Shown in pieces: positions 23,501 through 31,614 of a DNA stretch of 64,000 nucleotides. The DNA comes from Epiperipatus broadwayi. Its lineage: Eukaryota; Onychophora; Udeonychophora; Euonychophora; Peripatidae. The notes beneath the pieces were generated by a model that searched no databases, had not been told where the DNA came from, and saw only the letters and a program-made list of their open reading frames with translations. The translations under genes were made by a program, and so were the position numbers. The first letter of the stretch is position 1. The number at the start of each line of letters is the position of its first letter. The DNA lies in NCBI GenBank assembly GCA_028023455.1, contig JAQFVV010000111.1, forward strand, positions 1,121,909 through 1,185,908, in the 5' to 3' direction.

Positions 23501-24365
23501 GCAAAGGGTCCACATAGACCATGCTGGACCGGTGAATGGGAAACTTCTGCTCGTAGTCATAGATGCCTTCTCAAAGTGGACAGAGTGCCGAATTGTAAAA
23601 GATTTAACTGCTGCGGAAACAGTCAAGGCGTTAAATGCTGTGTTTGCGTGTCACGGTTTACCGGAAACCATCGTGTCCGATAACGGAACTGCGTTCATAG
23701 CTAGGGAAATAGAAAGCTATTTTCATGATAATGGCATCAGACACATACGCACACCACCGTATCACCCGGAGTCGAATGGTCTGGCAGAGAAGGCAGTCCA
23801 AATAATCAAAAAGGCGTTAAAGAAAGCAAGTGACAGGGATTTACAACAAGCAATTGATAACGTGATGCTGTGGCAACACGCAACGCCATCAACGGCCACC
23901 GGGAATTCACCCACAGAACTGTTAATGGGCAGGAAACTGCGTATTAAATTAGACTTATTACTACCAGATCCTGCTGAAAACTACTACAGCGACAAAAAGG
24001 TAAACAAGTTCGTAATCGGGAATAAAGTTTGGGTCCGGGATGTGTTGCAAAAGAAATGGGTAGAGGGAATAATTATGAAACTGCTGTCGCAACAAATAGT
24101 ACTCGTGCAGCTACAGGATGGTACTAGCTATAAAAGACACGTAAACCACGTCCGTCAGCGAGTTGTAGAGGAAATACAAACTTTACCTGACATTGCAAGC
24201 GACTTATTGTGGAATGAGCAGCAAACCACAGAAATGATACAGACAGCACCAACGAATAGTGAGAATGATACAGCACCGAACTCAAAGCCAGAGGAAACAC
24301 AAAGCAATACAGCCAGACCGAAATGGAAAATCCGGAGACCGGCTAAACTAAAAGACTATATATAG
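20517..24365 (+). CDS. gag-pol: gypsy-1 Gag-Pol polyprotein
   Basis: One open frame encodes the whole replication set. With 20613 as residue 1: a Gag domain, two CX2CX4HX4C zinc knuckles (177-190 and 197-210), and an aspartic protease with DSG at 265. Reverse transcriptase follows with FAKLDLNSAFHQI and catalytic YYDD at 541-544, then RNase H with DAS at 690 and TDHKP. Integrase has an HHCC finger (H906, H909, CSSC near 938) and catalytic D969, D1023 and E1059, with 35 residues between the last two. Gag similarity to gypsy-2 begins upstream of 20613 (FDTSNASEWPLY, about 20550), and the frame is open back to 20517 without any ATG, so the true start is unclear. Frame 3' end is RRPAKLKDYI then stop. 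No Env. Confidence 0.95.
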   Translation, partial: NRSLGQNSIGEFDTSNASEWPLYRTQIENFFTLNAIEDKRKIAALMCYGGKRVIEVIHKNFEVPLPEKVKYEEVIKKLDDQFSPRPSRHIARLTLRNRKQFSGEKIKDYNLALRELAKDCNYGDFVDEILMDQLLWGMADDRLRQQLLVETELTYEMAIKKGIAYELIVEQTQAFRCKTDETTKMGVFKTYGGNQSQMKSNTSNAKIKCFCCGKTGHISRECKWQKEACFKCGKKGHLSRVCRQDDKGKTKEHPHTPHDRGGKFATTHMIKNLDIKSIRQFMIKLKIYGKEIEMEIDSGSAISIISRSDWKKLYDKANIVLEKTKIKARDVNGNALKIIGQVKAPIKYNGKKVNLPLYIVNGKISPIVGREWFREIGIQINIKKISLEDELVNKYPDLFNDKLGLIATKPVEIELSENARPLVCKPRKIPFAQKSKVEDKLKSLVDKGVLMPIETSDWAMPLVVITKPNGDIRLCGDYRITVNKFLNRGAYPVPNVREVLADLQNASYFAKLDLNSAFHQIQVTEKSAEILALTTHMGLFRCNRLPFGISTAPNIFQSRINVLLQGMERVIPYYDDILITATSQETLRNRLFIVCEKLNKSGVKLNASKSVWMAKELTFLGHLISDKGKRPSPEKVNAVKNASPPTNIKQLQAFLGLINFFEPFLEGKAHIAKPLYELLKKDQKWHWARIHEEAFCWTKTLLSSEKLLVHYNNSLEVRLTMDASEWAVGAVLSHPCHNGEHPRAYASRTLSKSEKNYSQIDKEALAIMFGLKKFHQFLFGRNFHIITDHKPLLGILGHDRLAPEHLSPRMMRWRNIMSAYDYILEYKKGKEIAHADALSRMPDKQEQSTTEAEINYIDTLNSDILNSKCVANWTSSDQGYQILMGWIKNGWPFSKPQYVDPGFWMNRNKLSICKGCTLMGDQVVIPIEGRQQVLNLLHEGHPGVVRAKALARSYVWWPRITVDIERNIKKCSSCQTEMNMRTKIYNSWPAATKAWQRVHIDHAGPVNGKLLLVVIDAFSKWTECRIVKDLTAAETVKALNAVFACHGLPETIVSDNGTAFIAREIESYFHDNGIRHIRTPPYHPESNGLAEKAVQIIKKALKKASDRDLQQAIDNVMLWQHATPSTATGNSPTELLMGRKLRIKLDLLLPDPAENYYSDKKVNKFVIGNKVWVRDVLQKKWVEGIIMKLLSQQIVLVQLQDGTSYKRHVNHVRQRVVEEIQTLPDIASDLLWNEQQTTEMIQTAPTNSENDTAPNSKPEETQSNTARPKWKIRRPAKLKDYI

Positions 24366-24390
24366 TACTAGCACGCAACTACTTTTCTGG

Positions 24391-24402
24391 AGTAAGGGGA
24401 GG
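24391..24402 (+). other. gypsy-1 polypurine tract
   Basis: AGTAAGGGGAGG immediately precedes the 3' LTR, as needed for plus-strand priming. Confidence 0.85.
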
Positions 24403-25004
24403 TGTTGTATACATATGTAAATAGAGCCAATAAAGGCACACAATTAATTAAGTGAAAATAGGGGTAATTACAGAGGCGTTTGGTTAATGGATCGGATTAT
24501 CAAGAGAATTAATAACAAGTGAAGCCGTTTACACACACGCGAGAAAATGTATTAATACTCCAGAAAGAAAACGAGAGCGGGATTTAAAAATTGGGGCAAT
24601 GTGAAAAAGGAGAATTCGCGCCTTTTCTCGGTTGTTCACGTGGAGTGCTGATGCTGTACGGACTATGATCCCAGGTTCTCGGCGCCTGATGGTTAATCCG
24701 GCCGATTAGAGTAAAAGCAGACCGCACCGGTCTTAATATTATTTTAAACGCCCTAAGTGGCTCTTACGAGGGATAATTGCATCACCTAGGCAAGGTACTG
24801 TGCGTTTTTTATTACTGTAGGCAGAGAAGGAGATTTGAACGTTAAAACTTTAATGCAGTCAGATTATATATGTATATATGTTAACCAACTATCGTACTGT
24901 TGTTAGTGTTACCAATAAAGATTTAGAGTAAATTAGTCGGTGATTCTTATTTCTATTTAAGCATTAATATTTGCGATTGCTCAGCTTCAGCTGAGGATAC
25001 TGCA
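24403..25004 (+). repeat. gypsy-1 3' LTR
   Basis: Nearly identical to 19885-20486 and followed by the duplicated ATGTA. Confidence 0.95.
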
Positions 25005-25009
25005 ATGTA

Positions 25010-26340
25010 CAACAATAATTGAACAACTGGAAAAATGGAAGATTCCCATTGAAGACATGCGTGGTCAAGGGTATGATAATGGGGCCAACATGAAAGGCAA
25101 AAAGGCTGGACTTCAAAATTTGATTTTAACCAAAAACCCTCATGCATTTTACGTACCATGTGCTGCTCATTCTTTAAACTTAATCATAAACGATGCCGCT
25201 AAAGTCAATGTAGATACAATTGGTTTTTTTGCAATTGTTCAAAAAATATACAATTTTTTTTCATCATCTTATAAACGGTGGTCAATCCTTTTAAAATTTA
25301 TTAAAACTTTCACTCTAAAACAACCATCAGAAACATGATGGGAAAGCAGAATTGATGCAATCCGGCCTCTACGGTATCAGTTGGGTGAAATTTATGATGC
25401 ACTCTATGAAATAATGAACAACGAATCTTTTAATAGAGAAATTCAACATGAAGCTCAATCACTCTGCACTAACCTTAAGGATTACAAATTTATTTGTTCT
25501 TTAATAATTTGACATGATATATTAAATAGAATAAATCCTGTCAGTAAAATGCTCCAAAATGTAAATATGAATGCTTCACTTGCTTTAGAATCGATCGCAA
25601 ATCTAAATAAATTTTTACGAGAATATCGATCAGATTCAAATTTCAAAAACATTCTCAAAATTGCAGATGAACTTAGCGAAGAGGTTGATGGAGAGAAAGA
25701 ATTTAAAACTGCCAAAGAAGTTCGACAACGGAAAAAAACTCGTCAATTTGATTACGAGCATCAGGACGAAACACCTCAAATACCTGAAGAAAAATTTAAA
25801 ATAAACATGTTTTTTACACTTTTAGATGTAGCGATTAATTCTTTAACAGAACGCTTTGAATTCCTCGAAGCATGTTATAATAATTTCAATTCTATATAAA
25901 ATATCAGAAATTAATAAGAGCGAGTTACAAGCAAAATGCAAAGATTTAGAAAATATTTTGAAATTTGATAACAGTAAAGATATTAATGCTACAGATTTAT
26001 TCGACGAATTATGTGCTTTTCGAGATATTTTTCAAAAGGATTTTTTAAATTCTCAAAACCCTTTCGAAACACTTAATTTTATAGTTTCTAATAATTTATC
26101 TATGCCAAACTTATCAATAGCTTTAAGAATATTATTAACATTACCTGTTAGTGTTGCAAGCGGTGAACGCTCTTTTTCTAAGTTAAAATTAATTAAAACT
26201 TACTAGAGAACAACTATGTCACAAAACGGCTTGTTAATTTGACATTAATTGCTATTGAAAATGATATTTGTGCAGAACTGGAAATAAATACAATCATATC
26301 AAGGTTTATTAATATGAAGTCAAGGAGTATAAAATTATTA
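25010..26340 (+). pseudogene. hAT transposase, C-terminal half with dimerisation domain
   Basis: The text resumes directly after the gypsy element with IIEQLEKWKIPIEDMRGQGY and DNGANMKGKKAG, the second catalytic aspartate block. FYVPCAAHSLNLI follows. TGA stops at 25336 and 25510 sit where relatives carry tryptophan or arginine (before WESRIDAIRPLRYQ and before HDILNRIN). A frameshift lies near 25880. The hAT C-terminal dimerisation motif is plain: NLSIALRILLTLPVSVASGE then RSFSKLKLIK near 26115-26200, with one more frameshift near 26203. It ends about 26340. The gene was therefore already or later decayed in addition to the gypsy split. Confidence 0.88.
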
Positions 26341-26492
26341 TAATTATAACATGTTTTGTAATGCATTTACTTTTTTTAACTGTATTTTCTTTTTTTTAAT
26401 ATTAAAAATTATTTATTTACATTGCCTTGTTTGTTTCCCTTAGAAAGATTGTGTACACTAATATTTATAACATGTAGGTGGTATACATTAAA

Positions 26493-27144
26493 GTGACCAG
26501 ATTTTAACATTGGTAAAACGGGACACCATTGACCGGGGGGGGGGGCTGATTAAAAATTTGGTTTATATGGAGCGTTTATATAGATATAGCGTACATTAAT
26601 AATAATAAATTAAATATGTATGTTTGTAATATTATCTTTTTTTAAAATTATTTCATTTATAAATTGTAAATTTATTATTAAATTTGCTAATATTTGCATA
26701 AATTTAGAGGTTAGAAAAATTAGCAAAAATTTTAAAAATAATGGGTTTGTTAAAAACAGACAGTGACGCAAATAATAAATATGAAATTTTAAAAAAAAAA
26801 TATTTGAGATTAAAATATGTAAATGTTTTTCGAAAATTATTTTAAACATTTAAATATTTTAATCTCAAACATTATTTTTTTTTAATTTATTATATATATA
26901 TATTTGAATCACTCTGTCTATTTTTAACAAACACATTATTTTTAAAATTTCTGCAAATTTTTCTAACATCTAAATTTGCCGTGTTAAATTATATATTATT
27001 TCATACAAACCATTTGTATGAAATAATATATAATTTAACAATCAATTTTATGCTATTTTTGATATCAAAAATAGCATTACATCGTGCATTCTTTCTAAAA
27101 ATCATGACTTTTTTAAAACGCCACGGGACACGGTCGGGTCACCT
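26493..27144. repeat. palindromic segment inside hAT 3' end, possible nested miniature element
   Basis: AAAGTGACCAG...CGGGACAC at the left faces CACGGGACACGGTCGGGTCACCTT at the right, like imperfect terminal inverted repeats. Between them are long inverted repeats: 26698-26770 against 26908-26980 (GGTTAGAAAAATTAGCAAAA type), the TTTGAGATTAAAATAT pair nearer the centre, and a separate 27-bp-arm palindrome at 26986-27042 (TATTATTTCATACAAA|CCA). A G10 run is at 26537. This may be a fold-back element nested in the hAT. No duplication was recognised. Confidence 0.55.
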
Positions 27145-27209
27145 TAGTAAACATACATATTGACAGGGGCGCCAAAATCAAATTTGCATGCGGGCGCCTA
27201 GTACCCAGC

Positions 27210-27219
27210 GCCGGCCCTG
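27210..27219 (+). repeat. hAT terminal inverted repeat, right
   Basis: GCCGGCCCTG, followed by the duplicated CTTACAAT (27220-27227). Confidence 0.9.
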
Positions 27220-27227
27220 CTTACAAT

Positions 27228-29310
27228 AATACTTAACTATGATTTTAAAATGTCATTCCTATTTAAATTATGGCTATTATTACATAGATTAAACTCTTTA
27301 TTTCCAGAAGCATGCGCAAATGTTTATTTAAATAACATCAAAACTGTTGTTGCTTTCTTCTACAAACCATTTGCTGTTGCATGAACAAAATCATTCTTAA
27401 CTATTGAAAGTTTTCTGCTCCAATTTAATTTATGTGTGTGTTAGATATTTTCACATGGAATGAGACGCAAAATTCAAGCTTTTTTTTTATTATTATTTAT
27501 GACTAAGAGAATATAGCTATGGGATATATAAAATCATTTTACATAGATTTCAGCAAGTGTTTTCCATTGTTTCTATTTAATATATATATATATACTTAGT
27601 CAATCGAATTATACTTAACTTAAAATAATAGACAACTGGTTTGCATGCAATTTAATTAAATTGCATACAAACCGGTTGTGTATTATTTCAAGTTATGTAT
27701 AAATCAATTAAGTGTTTATGGTCACATAAGTTACTGGAAAATGTCTATAAGAAACTATATATATATATACACACACAAAGATAAAATATTACAACATTGA
27801 TAACTACAGAACTTACCTGAATAAATACTATGCATCCTAGAATCAAACGTCCACTATTTTCAAATGGAAAAATGGTTTACTTTTATCTTACTGTTTAAGA
27901 TTTGATAAACAACTGCATGATATCTGGGATTCAATATATAAGTGAATTCAATTTTCATCTGAAAATATTGGATTTTTGATAGGAACATTGCATTTATATA
28001 GATAAGTGCTATAGGCATTTATTTATTTAAATATTATGTATATGCGTAAACATAACTTTCAGATTTATCCAGCTATAGATTTGCTTGTTTAATATTAGCA
28101 CTGCATCAGTGTTGTTTCTGCAGGATTAGGTTTGATACTGTCTGAGTAGTAAACATCATTCAAAAGTATAACAAGTATTGAAATCAGCAAATGTATAGAT
28201 GAACAAATTATAAACGATGTTATCTTTTTATTCATGAAAGTCTCCACTTTAATATACTTATTTATTGTGATGAGGATGAGGATCATATCCCATCACAAGT
28301 TAGCATCTTCTAATTCTATGCAAGATCTGAAAATAATAAATGTTAACTAAATAAAGAAGAATACCAACGATAAATATATATGTATATCTATGGATGTTGC
28401 ATGCCTATGCATGAGGTCTGAATATATTTTACTAGTAATTATCTTTAGTAAGATTGAAAGTTAAGTTTTGTATTAAAAATTCAGGGGTAAAATAAATTAA
28501 AAGTGAAAACCAATCAGAGTAAACTAATTATAATTAGTTATAATTTTTATTATCTTTTATCTGATTTTTGTTTGAAGAAAAAGAATTTTGTTTTATTAAA
28601 CTTATTTAATTTGAAGTCCGAAAATCTTTTGGTTTAACATAGATTAAATACTCTGTCCCCAACAATGTTGCTGCTACCTTTTGTAATGTCTAAATTATAT
28701 AATTAGTTATGAATTAGAATAAGGAAAGGTTATATGTGGGTTATTCAGCATTTTCTTTCATGTTGTCAACTTTGGATATGTGTTTTTAAAAAGGACGAAC
28801 TGTTATCATGAGAGGGGAAAAAAGAAATAGAAAGCATGTATCTAAATGCAAGAATGAAAAAAAAGTGGAAAGGTACTTTTTATCAAGACTGAGAGAAAAT
28901 CATTCTCCGATAATAATGGCAGAACCGCAAAACCAATAAATTCTTGTAGAAAATGAAGTTTTACATTATAAAATTCTGATGATTATATTGATCGATAGAT
29001 AAAAATCAGCCCAAGAGCATAACAAAAAAATTTAAAATAGCACGAACTATCAGCCTATTGAAACAAAAGTGATATTGTTGGAAATATCAATTAATAACTT
29101 TACCAGTGGAGTAGACGATTTTAAAGTAAGCTAGCCTTACTCATCACCGTGTAGTTTTGTTTCTGGCTGCCAACTGTTAAATTTCTGCCTATATAATATT
29201 ACTTTAAAGAAGAAGTCCTTGTGCCATGTCATAATGAATCCTTTCTCCTAGTTATACACATAATAAAAGTGCTTGAAGCTCTTGATTTGTTGTCCATTGA
29301 AAAAAATAAC
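27228..29310. other. no gene; one long palindrome
   Basis: AT-rich spacer. At about 27600-27716 there is a near-perfect palindrome with arms of roughly 55 bp centred on TTTAATTAAA (inner arm CAACTGGTTTGCATGCAA). TA microsatellites lie at 27583 and 27766. No coding frame could be supported. Confidence 0.55.
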
Positions 29311-29328
29311 CCAAGAAGGTGAACTTAG

Positions 29329-29434
29329 TCAAGCATTGGTGGTCGAGAGGTCAGCGACAGCTGCTTTACAAGCAGTTGTCCCGGGTTAGCGGATTCGCTT
29401 CCCGGCTGATGCTATGACACATGAGAAAAAAAAA
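29329..29434 (+). mobile_element. tRNA-derived SINE with poly(A) tail and 13-bp TSD
   Basis: Positions 29333-29412 fold like a tRNA: a 7-bp acceptor stem (GCATTGG with CTGATGC, two wobble pairs), a D-arm GGTCGAGAGGTCAGCGAC, and an anticodon arm GCTGC TTTACAA GCAGT with anticodon UAC (Val-like). The T-arm, CCGGG...CCCGG, has an enlarged loop. It is followed by TATGACACATGAG and an A11-12 tail. AAGGTGAACTTAG flanks it (29316-29328 and 29435-29447). The missing CCA, enlarged T-loop, tail and duplication show a young short SINE and not a functional tRNA. Confidence 0.8.
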
Positions 29435-29439
29435 AAAGG

Positions 29440-29915
29440 TGAACTTAGAAAAATTATTATAGAAGACAAAAGATTTCTGGACATTATCGCCTCAGTGGGT
29501 TATACGAGAAAACAAAATTCTATTCAGTGTGCTAAATATAATCCAGGGAAATTAAGTTAATTTTATATATATATATATAAGTATTATCCCATAAATACAT
29601 TTATAAATGTATTATCAAATGATTTTTTTTTTTTGCTGTTGTGGTTTATTGAAACAAATATGCAAATTTTCTTTTTGTATTTATTTGTGTATTTACATTT
29701 AATGAATGGCTACCGATAGAATTACTTAAATATTCAATATCCTAGTTTAGGTTTGTTTGTGTATGTGGGCGTATATGCATATACGTTGATATATGTATGC
29801 ATACGAATTGAAGAAAAAGATGAAGGGTTTGCTTCAGATTTTATTTTTATTGTAGTTAGACCTTCATTTTACTATAAATAAAAGATTACAAATATTTAAA
29901 TTGAATTCTATTATA
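29440..29915. other. no gene recognised
   Basis: AT-rich DNA with T-runs and TATG-rich words around 29760-29800. Confidence 0.5.
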
Positions 29916-29923
29916 GGTATATA

Positions 29924-30003
29924 CTCTCTTGCCACCTATTAACGGTATCGCTATCCCTCTTCCTAGCCTTTCTATTGCTCTATCCATTTCACTCAAATAC
30001 AAC
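29924..30003 (-). pseudogene. LINE reverse-transcriptase fragment, 3' piece split by gypsy-2
   Basis: Read on the minus strand this is the same text as 15650-15735 of the plus-strand LINE (LYLSEMEKAIETLGRGIEIL region), continuing across the gypsy-2 insertion into 35436-35638. Similarity stops near 29924. Confidence 0.8.
29999..30003. repeat. gypsy-2 target-site duplication, left
   Basis: ACAAC, identical to 35431-35435. Confidence 0.85.
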
Positions 30004-30688
30004 TGCTAAATGTGTGTGTACGTGCATGTATAGAAAAAATACGTTTAACCAATAATAAAAATAAATGTTGTGTATTGTAAATAATTAAATGATATATTAA
30101 CTCTAAACTATAAAGTAATTTATCAAGAAGGATTAGATAATGTAAACAAAGCCATTGCTTAGAATAGACAATGTTAAAGGCGTGACATTATCTAATCAGG
30201 GATCCTATAAGAACTAAAGAGATGACCACCACGTGGACAGCGGATGGCCAATGAAGGGAGGCTACTCCAAAATAAAGGTGTGACAAGTAATGGATCTAAT
30301 ATTGAACTGAGAGAGGACACTTGCTAGGTGAAGCGCTTGAAAGGTAGATGTGCCATTTCCTCGGGTGCTCCAGTCAGCTCCTTTGCTTCATCTAGCCTTG
30401 CGGAGAGGTTTACCTCCGGACGTGCCAAAGTAAACCTAGGGAACTATAACAGGTCGTAACGATCTCTTTATTATTTTACTCTGCCTTCGGGCCCCTTATT
30501 TATATATAATAATATTAGCGTGTATATATTATTCATACTTTGTATATATTAATAGTGATTAACTCATATATAAACCTTTAAATAAATCTTCGTTATTTAA
30601 ACCTACTTGCCGGGCTGCCTCATTAATTATTTTATATTGTGATATTGATAGTTGCAATCCAGCGAGCAAGAGTGCCGCTGGATGCTGA
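30004..30688 (+). repeat. gypsy-2 5' LTR
   Basis: Direct repeat of 34724-35430, shorter by about 22 bp. It ends GGATGCTGA, a slightly unusual GA end that is fixed by the ACAAC duplication on the far side. Confidence 0.9.
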
Positions 30689-30690
30689 AT

Positions 30691-30704
30691 TGGCGCAGTT
30701 ACAG
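30691..30704 (+). other. gypsy-2 primer-binding site
   Basis: TGGCGCAGTTACAG, 2 nt after the LTR. It shares TGGCGCAGT with gypsy-1. Confidence 0.75.
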
Positions 30705-30843
30705 TTGATTACGAACCTCAATGGTGTAATTCTCAGTAATAACAATCAACGCATTGACAGCCGAATACGTTGGCGTCTAATTATTTGATTTCGTGAGGAG
30801 ATAAAACTACTAAGAAAAATATTTTTATATTTTGTTAAATTGA

Positions 30844-31614
30844 CTAAGTTATCATAAAATTTTTATATCTTTGTTAAATTGGCTAAGTACCGTAATACAG
30901 CCGGCAATATCTGAATTTGACATCAGAGTGGCAAGTGAGTGGCCCCTGTACATCCAACAAATTGAAAAACTGTTAATTATTAACAGAATAAAAGACGATA
31001 AAAGCAAAACAGCGACCTTATTGTGTTTCGCTGGAAAAGGAGTAATCCAGATCGCAAATAGGCTCTGTGAACCTAAAACCCCGGAAGAATTAACATTTGA
31101 ACAGGTCAAAGATCGTTTGACTGACTATTTTAATCCTCGTGAGTCTAGACACATTGCCAGACTCCACTTTAGAAATCGCCGCCAAGGCAAGAATGAGCGG
31201 ACACAAGATTATGATACTGCCCTGCGAGAACTCACAAAAAACTGCATCTACGATTCATACCTGGAGGAAGCCCTCCTCGAACAATTTTTATGTGGAATGA
31301 GCAGTGATAGTCTGAGACAGCAGTTATTGGCAGATATGGATATTAACTATAAAGTAGCTATCAAACGTGGTATAGCTCACGAACTCGTGTTGCAGCAATC
31401 AAAGGAATTTGCGGCCATGAAAATAGCGGACAACGATCCTTATGAAGTCCACAAAGTAGACAAACCAGATAGAAGGGTGCCTGATCAAAGTGGAACAACA
31501 GACATTAAGAAAAGTCGAATTAAGTGTTTTTGCTGCGGAAAACTAGGTCACATGGCACGTGACTGTTTTTATAAAGACCAACGCTGTAAACATTGCAATA
31601 AATTCGGCCACTGA
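30844..31614 (+). pseudogene. gag: gypsy-2 Gag, ending at a TGA inside the second zinc knuckle
   Basis: Gag text aligns by eye with gypsy-1 (EFDIRVASEWPLYIQQIEK, then SRHIARLHFRNRRQG). The first zinc knuckle CFCCGKLGHMARDC is complete. The second, CKHCNKFGH, is followed by TGA (31612-31614) where gypsy-1 has leucine, then EKMC in the same frame. The stop could be a mutation or a readthrough signal. The pol frame continues directly. As in gypsy-1 there is no ATG upstream of the conserved N-terminus. Confidence 0.85.

Larger units (their letters stand above)
19885..25004 (+). mobile_element. Ty3/gypsy retrotransposon 1, nearly intact
   Basis: Two 602-bp LTRs with TG...CA ends (19885-20486 and 24403-25004) flank one uninterrupted gag-pol frame, a TGGCGCAGT primer-binding site and a purine tract. 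The 5-bp duplication ATGTA marks the insertion inside the hAT transposase gene. The two LTRs differ by about 9 of 602 positions by eye, so insertion is fairly recent. This is the only full-length coding retroelement in the window. Confidence 0.95.
17521..27219 (+). mobile_element. hAT transposon (ZMYM1-like, TTF zinc finger) with nested gypsy
   Basis: The ends are CAGGGCCGGC and its inverse GCCGGCCCTG, with further subterminal similarity rich in GCATGC and GGGCGC. A perfect 8-bp duplication CTTACAAT flanks both sides. A transposase gene runs on the plus strand with the start at 18728 and C-terminus near 26340. It is interrupted by a 5.1-kb Ty3/gypsy element at 19885-25004. Without the nested insert and its extra ATGTA copy the element would be about 4.6 kb. 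Large palindromes occupy the 3' non-coding end. Confidence 0.92.

Noticed and set aside
29333-29412. Functional tRNA gene
   Set aside because: The T-arm has an inserted block and the segment carries a poly(A) tail and target-site duplication, which identify a SINE.
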